In this document: piece after piece, positions 11,242 to 21,689 of the stretch | How positions within the stretch are numbered: position 1 is the stretch's first letter | Layout of the letters: the number at the start of each line of letters is the position of its first letter | Origin: Volvariella volvacea V23 | Lineage: Eukaryota; Basidiomycota; Agaricomycetes; Agaricales; Pluteaceae | Length of the DNA: 64,000 nt | Assembly (NCBI GenBank): GCA_000349905.1 | Contig: KB722738.1 | Span: 2,138,269 to 2,202,268 of the forward strand | Direction of reading: 5' to 3' | The notes under the pieces: model-generated | Seen by the model: only the letters and a program-made list of their open reading frames with translations | Database searches by the model: none | Told to the model about the DNA's origin: nothing | Made by a program: the position numbers and the translations under genes

Positions 11242-13050
11242 ATGATCTTGGGCGCGTCCCTCTTCCTCTACCTCGCCTATACACTGGGTCACTCGCTGGG
11301 ACTTCAACCAGACCCTAGCCCCATTCCCCATCATAGTACATCTTCATCCCCTCCTGACGTATTCGCTGCCATTGCTGATGCAACGTGCATCAACAATCCC
11401 AGGACCGTCCGAACATTATGGAATATCCTCTACGGTTGCTTAGGGACCATAGGCCTCTGCACTTACGTATCTATCCACCCTAACATGCCTGATCGTCGGG
11501 CTTCTTGGTTTGCAAAAATGGGGCAAAAAATTATCACGACGGTCTGTGCGTTGTTAGCGCCGGAATTTGTTATTATTTGGGCAATAAGACAGAGGATTGT
11601 GGCAGGCAAGGTTGAAAAGAACTACCACCAAGGTATGTGGGAAAGTGCTGGTGTTGGCGTATTGGATCTTCATTTCTCACGAACTTAGACTACCAATGGA
11701 CAAAAACGCATGGCTTTTTCATCCAAATGGGTGGTTTCATCTTAGAGGATCGGGGGACTTTCAAAGTTGTTACTGTTGACAAACACGGTTTCGCTTGTAT
11801 CGCTGCACTTAACTCCGGAGAAAGTTCAGAACGCTACACAGGAATCTTGCCAGCGATATCAGAAGAAGAGCTTAATGATAAAGCGAAAGGAGATTGGCTT
11901 ACCAAATTGCTTGCGGTGCTCCAAACAACTTGGTTCATCGTTAGGTGCATCGTCAGACGGGTGGAGGGGTTGGCCTTGACTGAACTGGAATTGGTTACAT
12001 TGGCTTTCGCGGTGCTAAATGGTTTCGCACATGCGTTATGGCGGAGCAAGCCGATGAACGGAGGATACCCGGTTTACTTCAAGATGAATGGGGAGCGATG
12101 TTATGGACCACGTTATAATTGGAAGGAGGGATGGGGTACAGCAGAGGCACACCAATTGGCAGGGACCGAATTCCACGAGTGGACGGCGTGGTTGAGTAGG
12201 GCTACAGGTATCAGCGGAAAGGAAATCAGTGACGGGTTGTCAGATATTAAGGCAAGGGTATCGAAAAACCCCGCATTTGCCCTTGTTGTTCTCTTATGCT
12301 CCCTCCTTATCATTCCAGTTATCACGCCACTCGTCATTATGGTCTGCTTTTGGTTGCTCCAACTTCCACTTATGTTCACCCTATACGCCATATATGAGCA
12401 CCTAGCAGCTTTGGTGGGCCTATCATCCCAGGTTACCTCGTGGCCGGATTACCATTCAATCAATCGCTACACATTACTCTGGCCAACTAGACTCTCGGGA
12501 GAATATTACGTTGATTTTCGGATTATCGATGATTGGAACTCTTTTCGGGGCAATCCACCTGGCTGTTTGGAATCTTGAGTTTTCAAGCAAAACGGAGCGA
12601 TTATTGTGGAGGATATCATCCATCGATGTCACAGTCGTTCCTATCGTTGCCTCCCTTGTCCTATTCATCGCTTCTTCAATCACTGCAAGGCTACTCCATA
12701 AGCTGGAAAAACGTAGGAGAGCACGACTCAGCGACAGTGCCCAGCTTACTGGTGAAGTGGCTCAGGATTCAACCGATCCACACACGACAGTGACCCCCAC
12801 TCCCATAACACAACTTGAAGGGCAACATGCAAGTGAAGGCCCGTTACCTCTTTTGGGGGGTGTTGAAGCAATAGATGTCTTGATGGCGGCCGTGCTTCTC
12901 ATTCTGCTCCTGATTGGTTCGCTTGGCATTTTGTCGTACCTGTTTGCTCGTCTGGCTCTTCTCGTGCTAGCTCTCATCGGACTGCGTGGTCTTCCTCCTT
13001 CTGCCTTTGGGGAGGTTCAATGGTCTGGTTATGTTCCTCATTTCTCGTAG
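11242..13050 (+). pseudogene. Multi-pass membrane protein, array copy 3, frameshifted
   Basis: Exon 1 is 11242-11632; the intron is 11633-11688 (donor GTATGT, acceptor CTTAG). Exon 2 starts at 11689 and carries HGFFIQMGGFILEDRG, LNDKAKGDWLTKLL and YPVYFKMNGERCYGP. The frame runs to a stop at 12578, but homology switches to the next frame at about 12511, where GLSMIGTLFGAIHLAVWNLE continues to the normal C-terminus (LRGLPPSAFGEVQWSGYVPH, stop at 13050). In copies 1 and 2, eleven residues separate SGE from the G(F/L)S motif. Here five codons plus one base do so, a deficit of 17 nt that shifts the frame. I tried the nearby GT/AG pairs and found none that restores the frame without a stop or loss of a conserved helix. 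It is either a young pseudogene, two truncated products, or less likely an assembly error. Confidence 0.75.
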
Positions 13051-13316
13051 TTCTCTAGTATTACCTATTCAAATGCTGGGTCGTGGTCATACCACAACGA
13101 GTTCCGATGCGTCCAAATGCATAGGCATAAACCATAAATTCTGTACATAGTGCATATGGCATAGGTGATCATAGTAAGTCCGGTGCATACATGCATCACG
13201 CATATCTACAACATCGAGATCCCAAAATGATACATACAAATCGAACCTCTCAAAACCATTTCCGAACAAGCCCATTTCTAACACTCGACTTTCTTGTCAT
13301 ACACCCAAGCTTGATT

Positions 13317-15318
13317 TCAGTCAAATCCCGACCTCCTCGTAGCCCTCGACCCCCGAGCATGTCTTCGTCTCCTGGCCGAGTCGTTTCCTGAATGGGGTGC
13401 CGGAGAGAGGACAAGGGCACCTGAAAACAGGGAAGTGAGAACTATAGATTGGGTGGCGAGTGATGATTTGAGTAGAAGAGTAGCGAGGACCCATACACCC
13501 CATATGGCAAAACCAGCGCAAACTAGAACGACGATACAAAGGACGAGGGCTGCGATGAAGAATAACACTTGTTCTGGGATATACCTGGAGTTGAATAAGG
13601 AATGAGTGACACAAATTGAATTAAAAAGACAAGGAGAGGAAGAGGGATTGAAAGCCTACTACGTACAACTCGATGGTTATCTGTTGTGATTCAGACTCAA
13701 CTTCTGTCTGTGGCGCATCCAAAGCACTTGGCGTTTGCAAATTCTCTGCCAGTGATTCGGTGTGGTCGGCATCTGTAGGAGCGTAGGCTGTTGGTATAGG
13801 ATCGACCTGGCTAGTAGTAAAGAAATCAGAAGCTGGGGGGCCTAAGTAGTAATACGGATTCTCCGCCATGTAATCATAACTAGGTGTAGTTGACGTCAGC
13901 ATATTAAAATTCATAGCAGATCCATAGGGAACGCACAAAGTCGGTGCTGGAGGAGGCAATTGAGTTGGTGCCACTTCAACCGAGTATAGTCCAAGTCCAA
14001 AAGTCGGAGTTGTATCCACGTATTCAGGTTGTGCCACTTCCGATGAGTCCCAATACCTTCTTGGCATGTAGAAGCTCAAAGGTGGCGGAGGGATCTCGAA
14101 CGCTTGTGCCACTGTCACTGAGCTCTGGGATTGAGTGGCATGTGTCCGCGCTTTATGCTTGTCCTTGGATCTTGACGAGTGTGGCTGCTTTACCTTAATT
14201 GTGTGAGACACAGTGCGTCTCCTCGTATTTTTCCGAGTCACAGAACGAACAGCCAACAACTTGAGTCCAATTCCGTTTCGAACCCAGCCACTCTCAATCT
14301 GTTCCCGATTTGGTCCAACTACACCTTGGTGTTCTGAAGTTGAGGCGTTGAGTCTATTATTGTTTGATATCAATCTATGTTGAGTACAGGCGAATTATTT
14401 TGGGATCAAATTAAAGAGAACCATGAGCCTATGGTTGTGTAAATTAATCAAAACTTACACCATAGACTCGGGTTTCTTATTTTCATCCTCGACATATTCT
14501 CTCCTAAATACTGATCCTGCAGGAATCAAGTGATGAACAAAATCAATGATCTTGCCTGGACACTGTTCCCTGACTGGATTAAACTGGCTAGGCATCTTCG
14601 GTGCATGAGGCCGCTTATGCAGGTAGTCGGTGTAGGACTCCTGGAAGTTATAGCGCTGCAACCATCGGTCTGCACGCGCAAAAAAAACGTAAATCAGAGA
14701 TGACCAGGGGTGATGTCACAACAAAATGCCACATACCATTCCTAAGAAGAGAGGCGTTTCCTGACTCATCTGATTCAGCCGCAGAATTCATGGAAGCTGC
14801 CAATTGCTCGGATAGACGCTCTAATTCATCATAGTACCGTTCATCGAGGTCTCCTCGTGGAACTACAGATGTTGGCTGAAGTGGCATCATGTCCACGTTT
14901 TCCTTGTCATCTAGAACACGCTCAGCATTGACACTAAAAGGTCGATCCTCAGGCTCAGGGGACCATGCTCTCTCATATTCTGGATGAACTCTGAAGAAAC
15001 GCTCATAAGGGTCATAGGGAATGGTCCATGACGATGATGAGGAATCTGATGATTGAGGATCCTCAGACAAACCGGAAGGCGTCATTGGTAGCGGCCCTGT
15101 CGCATCTGTAGGACTCGGTGAGTCAACTGCTGGGTGTTGTATATCAACTGGTGGCACATCCGTGAGCGTGACATAAGGGACGAACCAGTGGCAACTTCAG
15201 GCGTCATAAAGCCTGACGTTGTTCCCGATGGGGAATTTGGCGTTGATGCTGAGTAGCAGTCGGCTGTTGAGTAGATGATGTCGTCTCTAGGAGAGAGCAA
15301 AGGTGTTTCCGAAGCCAT
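13317..15318 (-). CDS. Orphan protein with C-terminal membrane anchor, 576 aa, five exons
   Basis: Modelled exons (minus): 15318-15188 region ending at 15186, 15147-14737, 14669-14459, 14374-13667 and 13584-13317. All junctions are in phase and the total is 576 codons plus stop. Donors are GTTCGT, GTATGT, GTAAGT and GTACGT. Residues 1-180 are Ser/Pro/Asp-rich, including PYDPYERFFRVHPEYERAW and DLDERYYDELERLSEQLAAS. Exon 3 holds RWLQRYNFQESYTDYLH and FVHHLIPAGSVFRREYV, the most conserved-looking stretch. Exon 4 is basic (RKNTRRRTVSHTIKVKQ), then Pro/Tyr-rich. The last exon carries a long hydrophobic segment (VLFFIAALVLCIVVLVCAGF onward) and a second weaker one before a basic tail. This suggests a cytosolic or lumenal body tethered by a C-terminal anchor. 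I recognise no named domain. The first intron is only 38 nt, unusually short, so exon 1 is the least certain part. Confidence 0.65.
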
Positions 15319-16363
15319 ACTGTAGATCTTGAAGGTGGGACTTTCGGGTATTGGAGTGGTTATGATGTAGTTGGGGGGGAAGATGCAGAGGATGTCCTAA
15401 AGTCGCACAATGGGCTTATATATTGTGAGGCAAATCACGTATAATTACCGGAGCCTCAAAAATGGGTCAAAGCGACCTTTCATTTGCAGCATTTGCTTGA
15501 ATGGGTTGTACAATGCGTCGCTTTGATCGGTCGTCATCAATTGACTCGGAGGCCACCAAAGCCACAAAGAGTAAGCCCAATGACCGAGGTAAGTCTCCGA
15601 GTCGCAATGGAAATCCTGAAATCCCGGTATCCGCCGTGTGCATCCCATGCACCGTGCTATCAACGCACTAATGCAAGATGTGAGGAGGTAGTACAGCGTC
15701 CGTCCCCAATACAGCCCGAATGACAGGTCACCATGCTGAGATATGCTACTGGAGCAGCTAATCAACTGCCTAATCAGGGAGTCAAGTAGAAAAGCAAAGC
15801 ACAGCGTTTAACAGCAACGGGGTAAACTCGTGTACCTACACATTGGGACCTTTGGGAGTGCCACACCAGCTCGGTAACCTCATTGTCAGTGGCATTGTAC
15901 TACACTATCGTGGAAACGGCTCGAAGAACAATACAAACCAATTTTGTTGTTTAGGCTGTATCAACATTGGGTAGCCCAGTAGGTCTAGATTGCGAGGAGA
16001 TAAGCAAGTTGCAGTTCAACGAAGGGACGTTTACAGTAATGGCGGATTGATGAGTGGCATAGAGTTTTGCTAAGTAGGTGTGGCAGCGAATAAATGCAAA
16101 CAGTTCCCCTTTTATACACAACCGAGGTCCGTTTCTTTACAGACTTTTCTACTTATTTTAAGACAAGCGTAGGGTAAATGCATACGGCGGTGTACACGAA
16201 GTCAAAAGTATACTAGAGTTTGAATGAGTGAAGATTTATCCAGTATCAATCCAATAGAACGAAAAAGTAAAAAAGGTTCGTTTAGCACCAATGGCTCTCA
16301 CAGTAGTTATGCAGTTCATCCCATGATCGAAGAGGGTTTGTGTATCTGCACTTCCTGTGCAAA
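15319..16363. other. Intergenic, upstream of the anchored orphan
   Basis: About 1 kb with a 106-codon minus frame (15445-15765) and its antisense partner. Neither has a recognisable motif. It most likely holds the promoter and leader of the gene starting at 15318 and the 3' flank of the next minus-strand gene. Confidence 0.4.
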
Positions 16364-17301
16364 TTAATCGTGCAATCGCTTCAAGGTCGGCCTGCGATGC
16401 ACAATCCTCTCCCCAAGAATAAGCCTTCTAATATCCGAGTCATGGGCGCACTTGGACATATTGGGAGGGAGCTGTCTGACAGGTGAATGCCGTTTCTTCT
16501 TATACACTGTACCTGAAACATTACAATTCAAGATACCAAGGCATTCTGTCAGCCTCTCACCCCTTAACTGCACATGAATCGACTAAATGATGCTCACCAG
16601 AGACTTTTGTGCCCTTCTTATTCCGCTTGGTTTTCGAAGGGGGTGGAGAAGTGTCTAATTTAACTCTCCCCAATGGCCGGCCGATATCTAAACTCCAATG
16701 CTCCACCTTCGGTGGAGTCTTGAATTGGACGAATGGGTCGGTACTCTCATCGGTATCCTGATCGCACAATGTCTCCGATGAAGATGTAGACAAAGGTGAG
16801 AATGCGAGGGGCGATGATGGCACAACTCGATTTGACAATTGCAGCGGTGTCCGTGGCGCCACGGTACTGGTTATTCCTGTTCTTGATCTCGGAGAGCCTT
16901 CTGGTGGGGCGCCATCCTTCCGTCTTCCGTCGGGCTTTATAATCCAACGTGCCATCGTCAGGTGGTGAAGTGCGCGAGCCTCATCATAAGTATCGATTTG
17001 CCAGTTGCAAGTGCTAGCCACTGTTGTGCTAGGCCCCATAGGTCCCAGCCCAACCAACTTGGTGGATGTGGCGGCGTAGGCATACGGATTCCTTGCGCGA
17101 TCATTTGACCAAGGGATTGTTATCCCTTCTTGATTATCTGCATTGCGAAGAATTAGTTTTGTTGGCAATTGGAATGCAAGGGTGCGGTGCAGCGCGGTTC
17201 TGCCCCACGTGCAGGACTATTCACTTACTTCCTTCTAATGTGTGCTGTGACGAAAAGCCAGACCCAGAACGAACTGTACTGTTGTCCAATGGCATAGCCA
17301 T
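16364..17301 (-). CDS. Orphan protein, 253 aa, three exons
   Basis: Modelled exons (minus): 17301-17229, 17137-16598 and 16512-16364. Donors GTAAGT and GTGAGC with acceptors TGCAG and TTTCAG join in phase 1 to give 253 aa. The N-terminal exon starts MAMPLDNSTVRSGSG. The middle exon holds NPYAYAATSTKLVGLGPMGP and WQIDTYDEARALHHLTMARW, then a Ser/Pro-rich stretch with several SP/TP sites. The last part is basic (KTKRNKKGTKVS, then TVYKKKRHSPVRQLPPN) and ends RRPTLKRLHD, which suggests nuclear localisation. No family is recognised. More 5' exons are possible: minus-strand frames at 17336-17726 are open, but I could not connect them convincingly, so the start is provisional. Confidence 0.55.
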
Positions 17302-18087
17302 CTTTACTCCTCCTGATTCCTCAATTCAAAGCAAATCAGAACTCGAGTGTGGAGATCAGATATGTGGCACCAGCAGATGGACGGTAGGAAGCCTCGAGAT
17401 ATGGAGATATGGGAGACAGAGCAACATGTTTCAGACACGCAATGGGCTGCTTAAATGCCAAAACAGCGATTACAATTTTTGGAAGTGGCGCACAATTCTG
17501 AGGCGGTTCGGGTCCATTTCGAGCAGGTGTGCAAATGATGGCCAGTGGGGACGGAGTCGTTACCAATGCGTATGTGCCGCTGTGCAAGTGGTACGTTGCG
17601 TTCGTTATTGCACACGATTACCATGAGATGTGCCCGTTGATGTTTCCATTCTGGAATGCGACCGACTTTAGACAAGGCTGTCTCGAGTAGTCTAAGATTA
17701 AGCGCTGGGCAATAGGCACCAAACACTTACATATGAACACTAGCGAGTATTAGTGAGAAGAGAACAATAACTCAGATCTCACGCGGCTGTATGCGCATTT
17801 GTAAGTGAATTAATCTCGACTCGGAGCTCGGGGTCAGCCACCAGGAAAGACTCATTAAGCACGTACATCATTTACAGAAGTAGCCACTGGTACTAGAAGT
17901 TATCATTACGGATGTACGTCGCCGCAGGAGCAGTCAGGTAGCAATAACTTATGAGATACTTAGAATACAAAGGAAAACTTGTAACTGTGAGGAGCAACGC
18001 TCTTGCATATCATAGATCTAGAGTCCATCTATAAGCTACACGAACAACCTTGAGATTGTGAACCCAAGCTTGAATTAAACCGCGAAA
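17302..18087. other. Intergenic between two minus-strand orphans
   Basis: Minus-strand frames of 83 and 91 codons (17336-17587 and 17451-17726) overlap in different phases and show no motif. They may be non-coding or may hold missed 5' exons of the gene at 16364-17301. The rest has no feature that I can support. Confidence 0.35.
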
Positions 18088-20198
18088 TCATAACGATTCA
18101 TCACGACCCGAACTCTCCACCACCGAGGGACCACCAGCATCGGTAAGAACATGACCCAGGATAGATTTGATAATTCTATCGATATCGTCGCTGCAATATT
18201 CGGATAAATAGCCTTTGCGAAGAAAGTCGTTATCGTCGTCGTCGTCGTCGTCTTCGTCGTTATTGTCTCCGTCTTTATCGCCATTGTCATTTTCACTGTC
18301 ATCGAAACTCGCAAGAGCGAGCACCTCCAAGGGAAAAGGATCGTGAAACCTTGGAGACCCGCGATTACGGCGCAGACTCCATTCACTCTTTCGTTTCCGT
18401 ACCGACGTACCCGTGGAAGTTGGAGGCGGAGCCGAAGCCAGAGCTGAAGCTGAAGCCACAGATTGAGAGGGTGGAAAGGGAGAAGGAGAGGACAAAGGGG
18501 GCGGAGGCGGAATGAGCTGAATATCCGCATCTCCCTGCCCCGGCTCCCATTCCGGATCAAACGTGAAATACATTGCCGATTCTCGCGCAGGGTCTCTGTC
18601 ATCCTTGCGGACTGTATGCTGTCTTTCATCGTCCTGATCATAATGCCTGCTTGCCTCGATGGCTTTGACAGATCCTCCTCCATCGTGCCGCTGACCATCT
18701 CCAGTTTGGACCCCATCCCCACCTCCGCCACCGCCACCATCACATACGCCCGGCCGATCGACCAACGAATCCAGATCCTCGTGCTCGTCCACAGACATGG
18801 ACGAAACGGACGACGAATCAAGGGACGCAAAGGGCGATGGCCCCCGTGCATCGCGCGTAAACCTTGTCGACGCGGAAGAAGTCGAGATCAGAGAAAGCGC
18901 CTTCGAATCCTCATCCAAAGCTTCCTCGCCACGGCCGTCAATACTGAACGCGCTGTAGCTCCCTCTGCGTTGGATGACGTGGACGTGTCTGTTGCTCCTT
19001 TTGCTCGCTTTTCGCCTCTGTAGCCTCGCCGGGGGAGGAGCCTGCTGTATTTGAGGTTCGAAGTGCGAGATAAGCCCAGGTGAGGCAACGGGTCGTGGCT
19101 CGTCTCCTATCTGATCGCTAGGTTGTCCTTTCCGCCAGGACATACTAGAACCCGTGTCTGCTGTTGAACTCAAGTCCTTTGGATGAACCTTAGGCGTTTC
19201 ATGACCCGCTGTGTGTGGGGACTGTGTCTGGACCTTATCCTGGGCCCGAACCCGGACCTGGGGTTGATGCTGTTGGTGATGCTGGCGCTGGCGTTGGCTC
19301 TGATAGGGGTGTTGATGCCGCTGCTGTTGCTGGCCCTGCTGGTGCAAAGGCAGGTGCAACTGCGAAGACGAAGGCTGCGGCTTGATCACTGGCGGAGGCG
19401 CGAAGAATGCGTGAACCTTCCCCCAATCTTTGGGGTCCAAGTGGCGCAATGTTGGATCTGCTTCAATATCTGGGATATTGACGTAGAATTGGTCTGTATA
19501 TGCATCGGGCGAGAGGGAGAGCGAGGATAGTGATGCGAAGGAAGGCGAGTATAGTGGTTGGTTGTTTGGTGCTTGGAGTTGTGAGCGCGCAGGGCTGTGT
19601 ATTTGTGGATAAGAGGCTAGAACGTGCTGGAACGGCTCGTAAGCTTGCTTCTTGCTGTCTCTCAATGACAACGAGGACGAAGATGGTGTGGGTAAAGGTG
19701 GTGAGGTTGGCGGTGTGCTGCACAAGGAAGTGCTCGACTTGGAATATGAATATAGATGCCTATTCGATCTTTTCCTAGTGTGTGAAGAGAAATTAGCTCA
19801 CAGTCAATTACATGCGCAGCATACGCAGCTAAGCGGGACAAGAAAACGGAGACGGTGGAAAGCGACCCATGCGTGATGCATGGCATCTACAGGGTCGGCT
19901 AGTGCATTCGGCCATATGGGCAAGGGTACGCGTTAACGAAAACCTACCCAAACAATCCCCAGCTCTTTCCAGTACCTGGAGGCGCATCTTCGTCGAGGTG
20001 GCAATCGATAAGAAATAACTCTTGACTCTTCGAGCGGAGAGGTGCTGTGAATGGAGGTGGCTTCAAAGTTGACGCTTGTGAGTGTGATGGAAGTACGTGG
20101 CTAGAGGTGGCGCTAGCACTTGTAGTGTTCTTGAGTATAAGAGGTGGCGGAGGTGTTGTGCGTTTTGAGAGAGATGAAGAGTCCTGGAAGAGTGGCAT
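18088..20198 (-). CDS. Low-complexity orphan protein, 645 aa, two exons
   Basis: Exons (minus): 20198-19948 and 19774-18088. The 173-nt intron (donor GTAGGT, acceptor ACTAG) joins in phase 2 and gives 645 aa. The first exon has Pro-rich and Ser-rich segments and LFLIDCHLDEDAPPGTGKSW. The second exon contains a conserved-looking block (VNIPDIEADPTLRHLDPKDW). Then come Gln/His-rich tracts (QQGQQQQRHQHPYQSQRQRQ), an RRK/KR basic patch (QRRKASKRSNRH), a poly-Gly run, a poly-Pro run and an Asp-rich run near residue 580. That Asp run is encoded by a GTC trinucleotide repeat. The last 50 residues (GYLSEYCSDDIDRIIKSILG) look structured. Composition suggests a disordered regulatory protein; I do not recognise it. 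A 186-codon antisense frame overlaps it and is treated as a shadow. Confidence 0.65.
18231..18260. repeat. GTC/GAC trinucleotide microsatellite coding for poly-Asp
   Basis: A short run of CGT/GTC repeats on the plus strand, with one TTC interruption. It encodes the Asp-rich tract (EDDDDDDDN) of the minus-strand 645-aa protein. Such tracts vary in length between strains. Confidence 0.7.
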
Positions 20199-20219
20199 TG
20201 TGAGTTCTGGGGAATTACT

Positions 20220-20566
20220 TTAGGCAAAAGAGCAGAAAAGAAACGAGGAATACGGATAAAGCACGGAATATAACAAAGTAACATTTATACATGCAGGATG
20301 GAAGTAAAGGTAGCAGCGCTGTTGAGGGCCAAGCTCCGATTGTAATCTCTGACTCGGAGGGCAAACAGCGCGAAAAGGGGGTGGTAGGGTGGGATACAGA
20401 ATACGAGCAGAACACATACTTTCATCGATGCCACAACCGCAGACTTCGTACGCTGCCGAGGAGCACTCTCCAGCTGCATCTCCGTACCATCCGGCATTAC
20501 TCTCCTGGGGTTTATCGGCGGGGAAATTCGGAGACTCTTCCGTCGTGGTCGTGTTCCAGAGGACAT
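20220..20566 (-). CDS. Tentative small two-exon gene, 91 aa
   Basis: A minus-strand ATG at 20566 opens a basic, Ser/Arg/Pro-rich segment (MSSGTRPRRKSLRISPPINP). After 49 codons it meets a good GTATGT donor (intron 20419-20349). A pyrimidine-rich acceptor ending GAGTCAG leads to a 42-codon tail (RLQSELGPQQRCYLYF...) stopping at 20220. The donor in the right frame is the main support. Against it, the stop lies only 22 bases upstream of the next minus-strand ATG (20198), which leaves no room for a separate terminator and promoter. The 3' exon is also hydrophobic and unconvincing. It may be an incomplete 5' part of another transcript, or not a gene. Confidence 0.25.
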
Positions 20567-21689
20567 GCTTGCTATGTGGTGGTATGGTTATGGAAGAGTG
20601 GAATGCCCCAAGAACGCGAGAGGTATCGTTACATAAACCTTCTTCGGGGGGAGCTTGTGATGATGTATGACGAGTTAAATGAAGCTCGGCCTCGTGGCAA
20701 AAGGCGTTGAGAGCGAATAACAAAGGGCCTAAGGACCGGGACGGACACGTCCGTCGGCAGCGTGGAGTGGGTTCAATACAGCGGTGGATGATGGCCGGTG
20801 TGGAACGGCGGGGGTTCACGGCCGTTGATCGAGTGCTCGGTACTGGAAGAGGATCGATAATGCCCTGAGGGACGAAGGAAGGAAAACGGGTGATCCAGAA
20901 TAACTCGCGAGAGGTAAATAGCTGGAGCGGAGTGTGGCAAAGACTCAAAGCAATGAATGGCAGGACTTGAGTTCGCTGAAAACCGGTGTGCTTTGATGCT
21001 TCGAGTGGCCTGGGACGTTCACAAGTTCCACTTCCGTATCTGGATATGCTGTTGGTGGGCGGTGCAGACTTCCTAAACAGTGAATAGCTGGGGCTGATAG
21101 GCGGACCGAGAGCCCCATATTCGTGCATCGATAGGGTTGCGTCGCTGTGTCACCGAGTATATTCAGGCATTGCGCTTATTGACTGTCGCGTCGCGCGACT
21201 TCGGGGGCGGGTCCATTAAGCGATGCTTTTGGGGTTGAACATTGCCACGTAATTGCCCAGTGGCGCCTAATTCAAAGTAATTGGCGCGTCTGCGTTTGAT
21301 GCCTTGTGTCCGGGAAAGGCCACAATTGAGGCTAAAACCAACTTTGGAATGGAGGCGCCAAAGCCAATTACATCGATACAACTCCGTGAAACCGCCGCAG
21401 ATATTGCGCTGTTGTGGTCTTTGAAAGGCTTTTCGTCTAATGTGAGGCCTGAGGGATTTGATGTGAGGTTGAGGATAAGATGGTGACGGTGGAGAGGAGG
21501 ACAAGGTGCTAAGCCCAACCAGCCACGTGCGAATTTGTGAACCGAGCATCATGCAACTACTCCACACCCCAGCTCTCCTTGCCTCCTCTCCCCCCATCCC
21601 GCCTCTTTCTTGCTTTTCCCTCCCAGCATAGTCCCTGATCTACCTCTGCAACCAACCACCGGGTTCATCACGGCCCCCAACGGACTCCC
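20567..21689. other. Divergent intergenic region, no gene recognised
   Basis: This separates the minus-strand orphan group from the plus-strand DENN gene and probably holds both promoters. A 302-codon minus frame covers 20220-21128 but has no domain, and its amino-acid composition is like translated non-coding DNA. The last 100 bases before 21690 are C/T-rich on the plus strand, as expected for a fungal leader. Confidence 0.4.

Noticed and set aside
12432..12490. Possible 59-nt intron that might rescue array copy 3
   Set aside because: The weak GTTACC donor joined to ACTAG leads to a stop within eight codons and does not restore the conserved frame.
20220..21128. 302-codon minus frame
   Set aside because: Long but without any recognisable domain, with composition like random translation. 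An internal GTATGT donor in another frame suggests a different use of the DNA.
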